64,000 nucleotides of DNA, taken from assembly GCA_951213105.1 (NCBI GenBank), contig OX578152.1:73642180-73706179 (forward strand). Reading direction: 5' to 3'. Below are positions 1 through 11,989 of this stretch, piece after piece; position 1 is the first letter of the stretch, and each line of letters begins with the position of its first letter. The DNA is from Amaurobius ferox. Lineage: Eukaryota; Arthropoda; Arachnida; Araneae; Amaurobiidae. Position numbers and translations under genes: made by a program. The notes beneath the pieces are model-generated. The model was not told the origin of the DNA. It saw nothing but the letters and a program-made list of their open reading frames with translations, and ran no database searches.

Positions 1-174
1 AGAAACTACATGTTATGTGTCTAAATATGTAGTACCAAAATTTTAAATTTTTCAAAATCGTTATGATTTATGCATCTGTTTTAATTCACGAAGAGTTACA
101 TCAAACATGATGCCATTCAGCACACACAAAAAAAACAGAGGAGTGAAAAATCTTACATATTTAAAATTGCACTT
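1..174. other. AT-rich flank, nothing recognised
   Basis: Low-complexity AT-rich sequence with an A-run near 130. No coding, RNA or terminal-repeat signal is visible. Confidence 0.5.
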
Positions 175-458
175 AGATCAGAAATATGCAAACGAAAACT
201 GAAGTGTACCCATACTTCAAATAAAAGAGGAGTGATAATATTGTGAAGTTAGAGAGAAGATAAAACTACCATGTATATAAAGCTTGAAACTACCATAATG
301 CTTTTAGAATTATATCAGATCAGAAATATGCAAAAGAAAACTGAAGTGTACCCATACTTCAAATAAAAGAGGAGTGATAGTATTGTGAAGTTAGAGAGAA
401 GATGAAACTACCATGTACATAAAACTTGAAACTACCATAATGCTTTTAGAATTATATC
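175..458. repeat. 142-bp tandem duplication, two copies
   Basis: The block starting AGATCAGAAATATGCAAA at 175 recurs at 317 with only a few substitutions. It carries a terminal part of the family-F MITE (see 386-893), so one end of that element was duplicated in place. Confidence 0.85.
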
Positions 459-893
459 AAAGTATCGTTGGTATTAGCAAAGTCCCTTATATTCCCATTT
501 GACATAACAGGAACGCATCGTGTTTAGTACATGTCTGTTTGTTTATTTTTAAAGTAAAATTCCCTTAATTTAATATAGCAGAAATAATAAGCACTTTTTC
601 TATTTGTAGAACATGGTGCATAATAGAGACAAAAATAAATTGAAATGTAAAAGAAACTCGAATATATAAGAATATTATTTATTATTTAAGTGCAAACTTG
701 CATTGCACTGATAATTTTTTTCTTCAAAATTAACAGTTTAAATGAATATTGTTTAATTCAATACAAACCTTTTGCTATAGAAATACATACAATATGGTGG
801 GCCTTATCTTACCCCAGCGCCACGTGATTATTATCTTGAATAATTTTGGAGCTTTCTTAACATGAAGATTTTTCTTCTTTACCTCCATGGACT
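386..893 (-). mobile_element. Family F MITE-like repeat, copy F0
   Basis: Diverged copy of a roughly 500-bp repeat that also occurs at 50308-50803, 50858-52236 and 52230-52788. Shared landmarks are GAAGTTAGAGAGAAG at one end, CATAATGCTTT, a conserved AAAATAAATTGAAA segment, CCAGCGCCAC and TACCTCCATGG at the other end. It has no ORF of note. In the better copies the two ends are inverted repeats of each other (ATGGAGTTAGA and related), so a non-autonomous DNA transposon is the likeliest identity. Confidence 0.6.
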
Positions 894-1109
894 ACAATTT
901 ATAAAAGACAGAGTATCGTCTGCTAGCCAGATATTGGTGTTTTAATTTCTTAGTGAAATAACAGTTCTGTACAATCTATAATGGGAAAATATGGAACATA
1001 CAACAACGATATTCTGAAGTAATTTTATATTTATATCAAATTGGCATCTGCAATCACTGAAAGGTGTTCTATTTCGCGAAAATATAATTTTAACCTTTCA
1101 AAGTGAAAG

Positions 1110-1285
1110 ATTTAATGCAAAGTAGCTGAAAAAAACTTATATGTTTTCTTAAATAGAATTTCCGCGAACATTAAATCGAGTAATTTCCATGAGAAATGCA
1201 CCTTCTGGATCTGTGCCATGAAATATTTTTTTTCTGGTCTCTTTTTGTGAATATAGGAATAGTACTTATATACTCTAGAACCACG
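1110..1285 (+). repeat. Dispersed repeat I, copy 1
   Basis: Shares TTCCATGAGA, then GCACCTTCTGGATC and GTGCCAT, then AATATAGGAATAG with 8560-8740 at the same spacing. No coding signal. The family is unknown to me. Both copies lie within about 0.5 kb of a family-A element. Confidence 0.6.
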
Positions 1286-1354
1286 AGTTGCAATTGGTAA
1301 CTCACGGAACCTTATACAGCGAACTGTACGATCCAGAAGTTTGTTGGTAAAAAT

Positions 1355-2342
1355 AAAAAATCTGATGTGGACAACACATGACTTTCCTTATATAAAGTAA
1401 TGAATTTACTACTTTTACAGTAAAAAAAATGGGTTTTTCTTATGGTAGATAGTAATATTCTTTCCAAGATATTGAATTTTCGACAATTAGTCGTCATTTT
1501 TATTGATTTAGCGTCATTTTTATCTATTTGGCGAGATTTTCGTTAATTTGGCAACATTTCAAAAAGTCGCCAAGTTGGCGACATGCGGCCAAATTCGTCG
1601 CCAAAATCTCGCCAAGCGTTATGGACGAAGAAATAAGTTATTCTTACAGCAGAGAACTGACTATTGGCGTTCAAATGCAAACGTATTACTCAAAGTATTT
1701 TTTTTCATGAATGGAACGAGTTAGATCGACGAGAATGATGTTACCCAATTTATCGTATGGTATTACATATGAATAGTGAACATGTTTCTCAATAGGAAAT
1801 TTTTTTTTATTTTATATAACTTTTTGATAATATTTTTGAAAAATGTGCAATATCTCGAGAAAGGTTCATGTTATCGTTCTAAAATTTATGCCAATCGTTT
1901 TCTAATGAAAAATTACATAAGAAATGTCTATTTGTGTAACTTTATTAGTGGTTTTGATTTTTTGACTATTTTTTCAAAAATTCATTCGAAAATTTTGGGG
2001 GGTTCTGAACATTCAATTTCGTATAAAAACAATAGACATCCAGTGTTTAAGGATTGTGATTTTTGTGCCAAATTTGGTTCGAATCGGTCCTTTCGTTCGT
2101 CAGTTATCGTCCTCACAGACTCACTGACACACACACACACACACACACACACATTTACACACACACACACACACATTCATTTACACACACACACACATTT
2201 ACACACACACAGACACCACTTCAAAAATGTTTGATTCGTGATCAGGGATGCTTGAAACGTGCTCTCCCGTCGAAAACTCGAATTCGAATTTTCGTCCCCG
2301 TCACAATACTTTCCTTATACATTATGTATACAAGGAAAGTAA
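1355..2342 (+). mobile_element. Family A HINE-like element, copy A1
   Basis: The 5' end reads TCTGATGTGGACAACACATG, where ATGTG and CACAT form a small stem-loop. It is followed by ACTTTCCTTATATAA, the subterminal repeat. The body carries several GGCGA/TTGGCGACAT motifs, then a (CA)n tract at 2129-2212. The 3' end is a palindrome, TACTTTCCTTATACATTATG with its complementary arm ending AAGGAAAGTA, whose last arm pairs with the 5' subterminal repeat. Predicted ORFs here are CA-repeat artefacts. The architecture fits Helentron-associated non-autonomous elements; no Rep/helicase is present. Confidence 0.75.
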
Positions 2343-3540
2343 AAGGGGAAATAAAACAGAAGTACTCGGTTTTGATACACACGTTTGAAAAAAGCACATG
2401 TTGAAGAACTGTTAGAGGCGTACATGCAACCTCTTGGGTCCTTATGTTTTCAAAGGGCCTCAAAATTTTGTCCATTATTTTTATTGGATCTCTCTTGCAC
2501 TTTTTTAAAGACTCTTTAATGCGTTATAACTGATCCACGCTTTCTTGTATTTTATATAATTCTGCATTTTATGAGTCATTTGTGCATTAGTTTACCGTTG
2601 TATTTACGTTTGGCTGCGATATTTTTATCAGATTATAGTTGAACATATTGAGAACACGATAGTATAATTCCCATACTGCGCTTACAATGTGATTTGATGA
2701 TTTTTATGTGGACTCTGTGACATTTTATGTTTATTTTGGTCTGTTAGAATTTCAGTATGTCATGATTTTAGGAGAGCTTAAAGGACCTCAACCTAAAACC
2801 ATATGCATAATCAATATAGTCCTTTTTCATGTCTGAGCTCTACGGATCTTTAGGCATTACATAGAAAAACTATGGTTATATAACCAGGTTCGGATTATCC
2901 ATTGGGACAAAGTAATTTCGGACCAGGAGTATTTTTATATCATGAACAAAGGTCCTCAAAATATTTTCGACTCTGGGAACCCAAAATTATTTTCCAGATC
3001 TTAAAGTGAACATACTAACATATTGAAACCGTATTCATGTTCTGAACTTGTAAAAACAACATAGGCAAATTGCCGGATAATCGATATTTCGGATTACAAA
3101 TTTTCAAATTTGTGACATATCACTGCATTTATTATTCAGATAGTTTCACAATAGTTCACTTGGGTTCCCAGAAAATGTCGGGGCGCTACTGCGAACTGTT
3201 AATACATATCTAGAGTAAATATATTTCGAAGGCTTTGTACATAGACATTATAAAGAACTTCCCCACATTTCGAACCTCTGAACTCCGCCTTTCCAGTCGT
3301 AGCTATTGAGACGTTTGTCTTTTCTTCTATTGTGAAAGTGAATCATACTTTATTCGTTTTCGAATTTCAGTTTGAAGTGAACTTCAGATCTATATGACTA
3401 CCATATACCTCTGATTTTTAAATACGGTATAATATTATGTTTGTCGTGGCATCTGTGAATTGTAAATCACTTCAGTTAATCTGAGATGTCTCAAAAAATC
3501 AAAATTCTCGAAACTATCTTTTCAGCGATCTACTTTCTTT
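2343..3540. other. No recognisable feature
   Basis: AT-rich, non-repetitive within this window, without long ORFs or RNA-like folds that I can recognise. It could be ancient transposon debris. Confidence 0.4.
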
Positions 3541-3546
3541 CTACCC

Positions 3547-3865
3547 AGGCTGTCCGTCCTACCCGAATGTGTTTGGACTGCCGAGAAAGCGCCACCTGAT
3601 TTAGACCAGACCAATGATGATGACAACCACTGGGATCGTAAAATCCTTTTTTTAACCCATCACCTACCTCTCAGATGGGCTTTTGGACCTACAGATTTAT
3701 TGTGACTATTCTCGGTCTTAACAATCTACTGCATCTAGTTAAGTTGCGTGAGCACTATTTTAAAGCGCATGTTTTAAACGGAATTCGAACATGGATATCC
3801 GCCTGGCCAGTCAACGCTTTGTCCATTGAGATACTGAGGCTATATTCTTTCATTCTGTAGCTAAA
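3547..3865 (-). mobile_element. Decayed tRNA-headed SINE
   Basis: Read on the minus strand, a tRNA-like head occupies about 3840-3775: an A-box region CTCAATGGACAAAGCG followed by a B-box region GTTCGAATTCC. Downstream comes a body matching the SINE family of 38-44 kb and 49.9 kb: GCCACCTGATTTAGACC on the plus strand parallels GCCACCCAATTTAGACC there, and CACCTACCTCTC parallels CACCAACCTCTC. The head derives from a different tRNA than the one used by the tandem units at 38.5-43 kb. Highly diverged, so an old copy. Confidence 0.7.
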
Positions 3866-3869
3866 ATGA

Positions 3870-5050
3870 ATTCTTCAAAGCGTAACTAATAGAATTTGGT
3901 TAATGCCCCCAAACATGACAAAGCCTTGCTATTTTATCACCTAAAACGTCGACTTGAGCCTCATGAGACATTATGTATTGGTTAAAACTTGGGTAAATCG
4001 CTGAACTTTATATTTACTAAAACACTCGTTATTTTGCTAACGTTTAAAATATTAATTTTTGCTTAACAAAACCATGTGCGATTAATGCAAAGTGTGTTAA
4101 ATACTATCACAAATGATATACAATAAATACTTTCTTTGTCAACATATACCCTTTGTCATCATATATCATCATATATTCTTTGTCATCATATACCCCTTTC
4201 ATTTCAGAGGAAAAGAAACATATTTTCCTGATCCCCAGAAAGAAAAATGAATTCTTTCGGTACGTGAAATAAATTTATTTACTACCACTTAAGTAATTCT
4301 ATATTTATACTTCAGTTTTTACCTTATAAACTTATTTATCCTTACTGCCAGATTAATATTAAGTCACAAATATTTCTGTCCTTCACAACATCGAGTGATA
4401 CGGTAGAACTTTGCTAATCCGTCACCATAATTCGTCACATCCTCTAATCCTTCATCCCCTGCTGCATACGAGAATTTAAGTTTACGTTGCTCCAATCAGC
4501 CAAAATTTAGTAATTGCATTAGTACATAATAATATAAAATGTCTTTCAATTTTTGTGTAATCATTTTTGTGTAATTTTGCAAAAATTTGTGTAATAAAAA
4601 CGCGTTTGAGTAATAATTTTTTGTGCAATTTTTTTTGCATTGATAAGCAGTTTTCTGTACTACTGTATATGAAAATAATCGAAAAATTTTCAATATACAT
4701 AGTAATTAATTCGTCTGTTTCTTTCATGCGCAACCCTCTCAGTCCCGACTCCCGTGGGCGCCCATATATGGATCTTGCAAGTATAGATACGCTAAGGGGG
4801 AGTTTCTTCTGCTGTCCAACATAATAGAACTTGTCAGGTGATTAAATACTCCCAGACTCGGGAGTTGATGAGTAGAACTGATGGTTGGACGCTACTGTAG
4901 CGAGTGGATAGCCTCGGTGAGTCGGAGATTCTCGAAACCAGAAGCTCTCGAGTGGTAGAGTGAATTTCAGATCACGTGACAATTTCGCTATGTTGGATAG
5001 TATTGCCTTAATACAGTAACAGTAGCAAACCCCGCCCAATAGCGGGTCTA
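3870..5050. other. Mostly featureless AT-rich DNA
   Basis: Only small-scale structure: a short TTTGTCATCATATA direct repeat at about 4130-4200 and a CTCCCAGACTCGGGAG stem near 4850. From about 4740 the GC content rises and a GTGGGCGCCCA motif recalls the family-G repeats at 44.9-45.9 kb. No gene supported. Confidence 0.4.
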
Positions 5051-5055
5051 GTATG

Positions 5056-5793
5056 CAGGGTGATTAAAAAAAAGATAGGCCAAACTTTACGAGGTGGTAG
5101 TATACAACAAAAACCAAGCATTTTTCGTCATAGTATACCGAGTTGGAAATGAAACGTAAAGGTGCCAATGGGCGTTTAATGGTGAAACCGACGAGGTGAG
5201 ACGAAAACACAAGAATGACTTAGAAGTTCTAAAATGACATTTAATAAACAATAATTACAGTAATGGCTCAAAAGAACGACCGCTTACCTGAATACACGTC
5301 TCACAGCGACGATAGAGGGATTGGCGAATTCTATCGAACAGACCAGGCATGCCCCGCACTTTCGCAGCAGCGGCTGAAATTCTGGAGACGAGTTCCTATT
5401 AAGATTCAAGGGGAGTGTCATAGACGAGATTCTTGAGTTATCCCCACAAGAAGAAGATCCATTGATGAAATGCATATCGGTTTTTTCCTTATTTGTAAAT
5501 TCCTCTATCGTCTCAAAAGTTTGAGCTGCGAATAACTGCTGCAAACTGATAAAGGGTTACGAAAATTTGTATAAGGGTTCTTATTCTGCAGATGAAATTT
5601 GCATGCGTGGTTTTCTTCTTCAACCAGAAAATTGCAACCAGAATGACGCTTTAAAGTTTGCGGAGCGGCCGCTTCTCAACGAGTGAGCGTCTTTACCTTT
5701 CATTTCCGACCCGGTAAACTATGACGAAAAATGCTTGGTTTGGTATGTACTACCACCTCGTAAAGTTTGGCCCATCTTTTTTTAATCACCCTG
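5056..5793 (-). mobile_element. Long-TIR MITE with transposase C-terminal remnant
   Basis: The ends CAGGGTGATTAAAAAAAA and TTTTTTTAATCACCCTG open inverted repeats of about 110 bp; AAGCATTTTTCGTCAT at 5116 pairs with ATGACGAAAAATGCTT near 5721. The flanking sequence is TA-rich, consistent with TA target duplication. On the minus strand, about 5400-5255, one frame reads RISAAAAKVRGMPG, RRCETCIQ and GRSFEPLL then stop. That is the usual C-terminal end of mariner-like DDE transposases of the DUF4817-associated kind. So this is an internally deleted transposon that still holds the last 40 or so codons of its parent. Confidence 0.75.
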
Positions 5794-5799
5794 TATAAG

Positions 5800-5995
5800 G
5801 TCTATATCTGCCTGTGTAACGTCTATAGGGGAGGACAAGGAGACTTGCCCTCCACTGAACGTTCAATGTCATAAAAGTGGACATCAAATTAGTCCATGTT
5901 GTATGTCTTATCCTGAAGTTCTCACTGATGTTAGCGGTTAGCTCTTTTCCCCTTAGAAAAAGTCCCATGGGCGCTCATGCCAACCCCTAGCAGAT
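5800..5995. repeat. Family G repeat, single diverged unit
   Basis: GAACGTTCAATGTCA and the CCCATGGGCGC block match units in the diverged array at 44.9-45.9 kb. Function unknown. Confidence 0.45.
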
Positions 5996-6229
5996 TAGAG
6001 TAGTTTTACTGTATTTACATATTTCTTCCGATGTCCCAAACATCCCCATTTTTCCGTTCTAGGTCTAACGCCTAGATAACTAAGGAAGGGCGCGCTTCCT
6101 GAGTTGCAATTGTGGCATGTTCTAGAATTCAAACATGGCATAGAAACTGCCAGACAAGTGGTTTTTTTTTTTTTTTGTGTTAAAATTTTACCAAAATCTC
6201 TTCCAAGGATGAGCATTCTTATTTTCTTT

Positions 6230-6890
6230 CAATATTTCAATTTATGTTAGTACTTCGGTGAAAATTTTTGACTTCAAAAGTGTTACAGTTGATATTATTT
6301 GCCAGCATGAACCATTTCCTATAACTGAAAGGGAAGTATTCATATTGCAAGGCATGGAATTCAAAATCAAAAACTAATGTCCGATATAAATGATGAATTA
6401 TGGAGAAAATTTAATTAATTTATACTTTTAAGTATATATATGTTAAATAGTTTAATCAGGAAATCAAGATGAGATCTCGTAGCGTTCAGACTTGCGCCCC
6501 GGTATACGCCATACCACGCTTGAAAAAGATATCTTAAAGGGGTTATAAACAGAAAATGAGGATTGAGATCTTCAATTTATATTTTATAGGCCATAGGAAG
6601 AAAAGTGGGAAGTGGTATTACTTTTTTAATTATAAGTAATTAATAAAATAACTGAATTTTTAGGTGGTGGCAACACTTGGCTGGAATATTGAAGTGAACA
6701 GAGGGGTTAAACCACTAAATTATAACAATTAATCTAAATACAAGTACATTTAACTTGATGCAGCTGATATAAACAAACACGGCCACATGCGAATATAATC
6801 AAGTGATTATAATAGTTGAGGTACGGAGAAACTTAATAGTACCCCATAAAAATTGCACAATTGGCTTGCCTCATGTCTGTGACTCATTCA
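6230..6890. other. No recognisable feature
   Basis: AT-rich DNA after a T14 run near 6163-6176. No coding or repeat structure was recognised. Confidence 0.4.
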
Positions 6891-6894
6891 CTTC

Positions 6895-7195
6895 AGAAAC
6901 TTGGGATAAGACAGATTGTGAAATAAGTGACGACGAGATAAAATGTCCCGTATACAGGGCCCGACTGTGCGTAACTGAGGCTAGGGACATGCATGCCTCC
7001 GGGGCTCCCTTCACCTCTTGACATATGAAATGAACAAAAATATGTTTCAAAAACATAACAGCACTCTGTGAAAAGCCAGATTATAAAATAAGTGACATCA
7101 AGATAAAATGTTCCTTATGCAGGGTCCGATTGTGCTTAACTGGGGCCAGGAACGTATATGTCTCCAGGGCCTTCTTCACCTCTTGACATATGAAA
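6895..7195. repeat. About 170-bp tandem duplication
   Basis: AAATAAGTGAC, ATAAAATGT, CAGGG, CGA.TGTGC and CACCTCTTGACATATGAAA occur in the same order at about 6918-7030 and 7085-7193. Family-A copy A2 begins directly at the end of the second unit. Short ORFs here are not convincing. Confidence 0.7.
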
Positions 7196-7949
7196 AAATC
7201 TGATGTGGGCAACACATGACTTTTCTTATATAATGCAATGAATTTACTACTTTTACAGTTAAAAAAATGTTATTCTTATAGTAGATACTTATATACTTTT
7301 CAAGATATTGAATTTTCTTCAATTATTCGCTATTTTCATTGATTTAGCGTCATTTTTATCCATTTGGCGAAATTTCCGTTAATTTGGCAACAATTTAAAA
7401 TGTCGCCAAGTTGGCGACATTCCGCCAAATTCGTCGCCAAAGTCTCGCCAAGCGTTATGGATGAAGAAATAAGTTATTCTTATAGCAGATAAATGACTAT
7501 TGGCGTTCAAATACAAAAGTATTACTCAGTGTCTTTTTCATGAATGGAACGAGCTAGATCCACGAGAATTTATCGCATGGTACTACATATGAAAAGTGAA
7601 CATGTTTCTCAATAGGAAATATTTCTTTTTTATTTTATATGACTTTTTGATAATTTTTTTGAAAAATGTGCAATATCTCGAGAGCGGTTCATGTTAACGT
7701 TTTAAAGTTTATGTCAATCGTTTTCTAATGAAAAACTACATAAGAAATGTCTATTTGCGTAATTTTATTAGCGGTTTTCATTTTTTGACGATTTTTTTCA
7801 AAATTTTACTCGAAAATTTAGGGAAGATCTGACCATTCGATTGCGTATAAAAACAATAAGTTTCCAGTGTTTACGGATTGCGATTTTTGTTCCAAATTTT
7901 GTTCGAATCGATCCATTCGTTCGTCAGTTATCGTCTCCACAGGCTCACT

Positions 7950-7986
<37 letters not shown>

Positions 7987-8116
7987 ACATCACTTCAAAA
8001 ATGTTTGATACGTGATCAGGGATGCTTGAAACGTGCTCTCCCGTCGAGAACTCGAATTCGAATTTTCGACCCCGTCACAATACTTTCCTTATACATTATG
8101 TATATAAGGAAAGTAA
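7193..8116 (+). mobile_element. Family A HINE-like element, copy A2
   Basis: The 5' end is TCTGATGTGGGCAACACATG, then ACTTTTCTTATATAA; the body matches A1; a (CA)n tract lies at 7951-7984; the 3' palindrome runs from TACTTTCCTTATACATTATG to ATAAGGAAAGTA. A 119-residue frame across its 3' half is a repeat artefact. Confidence 0.8.
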
Positions 8117-8559
8117 TGAAGAAAAATATTTTTCAAAAACGTAATTGCGTTCTAGAAAGAGGTATACAAAATGAAGCTCTTACATCTTTGAAGGGAATTG
8201 AAATTAGGGCAGCTTTCTTATCATAGCCAAGATGCCAACATACTAAATTAGTGCGTCAATTCTTATACCCCATACTTGTATGTACAAAATGAATCTTTTC
8301 GCGAGACATATTCTGATGGCAAAAAAAAATTTTTTTCAGGAAATAATTGTTAATTTTTCGATGTTGCAATTGTTTCATTTAGGGCCCCTCTGACTCGGGG
8401 GCCGCATGCCCCTGCGTTATTCAGGACCTGCTATGTATGGGTAGAATGTATTTGCAATTATAGGAAATATAAGAGAAAACTTGTTTTGAGGAACTGTTTC
8501 TTACAACCGATTTTAAAGTTTTCTTTTGCAGGAAAAAAAAGTTCAAGGAAATTTTCGTG

Positions 8560-8740
8560 CAATGTATTGTGTTGGAAAGTAAAAATAAAAACCAATGTTT
8601 TCGTAAATACAATTTCCATGAGATTCAAATCGAATAGAATTCCCATGAGAGACGCACCTTCTGGATCAGTGCCATACATCGTTCTATTTCTTGCCTGTTT
8701 TCATAAATATAGGAATAGCAATTATGAATTCTAGAATGTA
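8560..8740 (+). repeat. Dispersed repeat I, copy 2
   Basis: Second copy of the sequence at 1110-1285: CCATGAGA, GCACCTTCTGGATC, GTGCCAT, ATATAGGAATAG. Noncoding. Confidence 0.6.
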
Positions 8741-8925
8741 TTTTAAATATATTTTAATCTGAAGGTGTTGCGTGACGCAGTTTTTACTTAATTTACTTCA
8801 CTTATGACTTTTCGTGAAAATGAGAATTACGCAGGAGGGAACCGAGACGTAATAAACATTCAGAAAATAGATTTTTGTTTCAGTATCTCAAAACATAAAA
8901 TAAGCTCTGCTGATTGCAAAACTAT

Positions 8926-10230
8926 AAAATCTGATGTGGGCAGCACATGACTTTCCCTGCAGTCTTATATTTACGTTCTCTTTATTTTAATTAAATGTAT
9001 TTCACTTTTATTCAATTTTCGTTCTCATTCGGTAATCGGACTTATTTTCAAAGGTGATGTAGGGAAAGTACAAAAAACTAAAATATCTCGAGAACGGCTA
9101 GACCTAGTGTAATGGGGTTGGTCTTATTCTTTTCTTCGTTAAAAATTACGTATTAAATCAGCATTTAATGGATATATTTGAGTATACCCAGTTTTTTATT
9201 TTAGATTTTGGCAATTTTTGCGGGCCATTTTGCAAAAAAAGGCAGGTTGTTTTTTTCTGAATCGTACCAAAATCTAATCAGCACCAGGGTGACCTATACG
9301 TGACTCATCTACCGAATTTTGTGTAATTCACTTTTAATTCAATTTTGTGTAATTCACTTTTAATTCAATTTTCGTTCTCATTCGGTAACCGGGCTTATTT
9401 TCAAAGGTGGCGTAGGGAAAGTACGAAAAACTAAAATATCTCGAGAACGGCTAGTCCTAGTGTAATGGGGTTGGTCTTATTCTTTTCGTCGTTAAACATT
9501 ACGTATTAAACGAGCATTTAATGGATATATCTAAGTATACCAAGTTCTTTAGTTTAGATTTTGAAGATTTTTGCGGGCCGTTTTGCAAAAAAAGGCAGGT
9601 TATTTTTTTGGTCTTATTCTTTTCGTCGTTAAACATTACGTATTAAACGGGCATTTAATGGATATATCTAAGTATACCAAGTTCTTTAGTTTAGATTTTG
9701 AAGATTTTTGCGGGCCGTTTTGCAAAAAAAGGCAGGTTATTTTTTTCCGAATCGTACCAAAATCTAATCAGCACCAGAGTGACCTATACGTGACTCATCT
9801 ACCGAATTTTGTGAAATTCGGTTCATTAGTTTTTCAGCTAGAGTGGATACAAGCTTTTGCGGGCCATTTCGCAAAAAAAGGCGGGTTCTTTTATTCCGAA
9901 TCGTACCCAAAACTAATCAGCACTAGCCCCGCCCACAAGTGACTTACCTACCAAATTTTGTGAAATTCGGTCCATTAGTTTTTTAGTTACAGTGGATACA
10001 AAATCTGCACAGACAGACAGACACACAGACAGACAGACAGACACACAGACAGACAGACAGACACACAGACAGACAGACAGACAGACACACGCACAGACGT
10101 CACGCTAAAAATGGTTTTTTCGTATTCTAGAGGTCTCGAAACGTGTAGATCCGTCGAAAACTCGAGTTGTGATTTTCGGTATGATTCCAATACTTTCCCT
10201 ATACATTACCATGTATTGCAGGGAAAGTAA
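8926..10230 (+). mobile_element. Family C HINE-like element with internal duplications, C1
   Basis: The 5' end TCTGATGTGGGCAGCACATG is followed by ACTTTCCCTGCAG, the family-C version of the subterminal repeat. The body carries CTCGAGAACGGCTAG and repeated GCGGGCC.TTT.GCAAAAAAAGGC motifs. A block starting near 8998 recurs from about 9350, and part of it again from 9606, so this copy is longer than the roughly 0.8-kb copies at 11-13 kb. An (ACAG/ACAC)n tract covers 10009-10088. The 3' palindrome runs from ACTTTCCCTATACATTACCA to TGCAGGGAAAGTAA and pairs with the 5' subterminal repeat. Confidence 0.8.
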
Positions 10231-10724
10231 TAATTTATGTATCTTTCATCTTATGAAAAGCAAGAATTTTATCTTAGAGATGCAAACAGCAATATATACA
10301 CTTCCAGTTTAAGGTTGGTTAAAACTGCGTTTTTTCAAAATGTATTTCATCCTGCATTGGTCCGTTTTATGTAAATTCTACAGCATCTACATTCATGACA
10401 TTTTGTAAGAACATAAAATGTTTGATTGGCCATTTAATTGGCTTAATATTTTATTCTTACATTACTTGGTTCTTTTTAAAAGGTGTATACGATTTTGAAA
10501 ATTATAGCGTAGCGTGTCAACAATAGACACATTTTTCCCACAATTGTATACACTTTTTTGAAATACAAACAATTTATGTATGGAAGTTTATGTTCACCAG
10601 ATGCACAATCATACATCTTATGCTCTATTGAAATTTCATGAATGTAAATGCTATAGAATTTGCATAAAGCGCGAAGTAGGATAAAGCACATTTTGAGAAA
10701 AGGCACTTTGAACGGCCCATAAAA
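10231..10724. other. No recognisable feature
   Basis: AT-rich; no ORF, RNA or repeat similarity recognised. Confidence 0.4.
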
Positions 10725-11080
10725 GTGATTAAGCTCAAATCTCCACGGCAACCTGCAGGTTTATGCCGGTGGAAAAAGGAGGCAGAACGGGTTTTATCGC
10801 TCTCAGCCAAGCCACAAACGGGGGAAAAGGGTCAGTTGAATCACTCACGACATGACACCGGAAAGGCAATCCTCCGAGTCTCAACCCCAGTCGCCGACGG
10901 GTCTGTAAACTGGTCACAAAGACACAGTACCTTTCCTCCACCCGTAAGAGTCAGTGCATGAACCCCCAGATGTTACACTCAGGGGACAATCCCACGATGT
11001 GTATACCCCCTTAGAGGAAGTGGGTAAGAGATTACAGAGCCAATGCCCATACGCCGAGGCGTCCTCTCGTTATCGTTTAC
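10725..11080. other. GC-richer island of unknown nature
   Basis: About 350 bp clearly richer in G and C than its surroundings, containing CCTGCAGGTTTATGCCGGTGG, CAACCCCAGTCGCCGACGGG and CCCCCAGATGTTACACTCAG. It does not match tRNA, 5S or the SINE body elsewhere in the window. Short ORFs cross it in several frames, none recognisable. It could be an unrelated SINE body, a gene fragment or horizontally acquired DNA. Confidence 0.3.
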
Positions 11081-11154
11081 GTTATCCTCACATTATCGTT
11101 TACATCTTTAAGCTTAAAATTTTTACTTTTCCTGAAATAAGATGCATACATTTT

Positions 11155-11959
11155 TACTTTCCCTGCAATACATGGTAATGTATAGGGAAAGTATTAGAAT
11201 CATGCCGAAAATCGCAACTCGAGTTTTCGACGGATCTACACGTTTCGAGACCTCTAGAATACGAAAAAACCATTTTTAGCGTGACGTCTGTGTGTGTGTG
11301 TCTGTCTGTCTGTCTGTGTGTATGTGTGTCTGTGTGCCTGTCTGTCTGTCTGTGTGTCTGTCTGTGCAGATTTTGTATCCACTCTAACTAAAAAACTAAT
11401 GGACCGAATTTCACAAAATTTTGTAGGTAAGTCACTTGTGGCTGGGGCTGGTGCTGATTAGTTTTGGGTACGATTCGGAATAAAAGAACCCGCATTTTTT
11501 GTAAAATGGCCCGCAAAAGCTTGTATCCACTGTAGCTGAAAAACTAATCGACTGAATTTCACAAAATTCGGTAGATGAGTCACGTATAAGTCATCCTGGT
11601 GCTGATTAGATTTTGGTAAGATTCAGAAAAAAATAACCTGCATTTTTTTGCAGAATGGCTAGCAAAAATTGCCCAAATCTAAACTAAAGAACTATGTATG
11701 CTTAAATATATCCATTAAATGCTTGTTTAATACGTAATTTTTAGCGAAGAAAAGAATAAGACCAGCCCCATTACATTAGGACTAGCCGTTCTAGAGATAT
11801 TTTAGTTTTTCATATTTTCTCTACGCCACCTTTGAAAAAAAGTCCAGCTAACAAATGAGAACGAAAATTGAATTAAAAGTGAATTAAATTTAATTAAAAT
11901 AAAGAGAACGTGGATATAAGTCTGCAGGGAAAGTCATGTGCTGCCCACATCAGATTTTT
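11155..11959 (-). mobile_element. Family C HINE-like element, C2
   Basis: Inverted relative to C1. It begins (plus strand) with the 3' palindrome TACTTTCCCTGCAATACATG, passes a GTGTCTGTCTG tract at about 11289-11366, and ends with the 5' terminus CATGTGCTGCCCACATCAGA. It is the first unit of a head-to-tail array. Confidence 0.8.
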
Positions 11960-11989
11960 ACTTTCCCTGCAATACATGGTAATGTATAT
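11959..11989 (-). repeat. Extra partial 3' terminus of family C
   Basis: TACTTTCCCTGCAATACATG plus GTAATGTAT appears here and again at once from 11990. Only the terminal half-palindrome was added between C2 and C3, a junction scar in the tandem array. Confidence 0.75.

Noticed and set aside
1776..2404. Open frames rich in Thr-His or Val-Cys repeats, also at 7867, 10009, 12029, 12847 and 53805
   Set aside because: They are translations of CA/GT or GTCT microsatellites inside HINE-like elements, open on both strands because the repeat has no stops.
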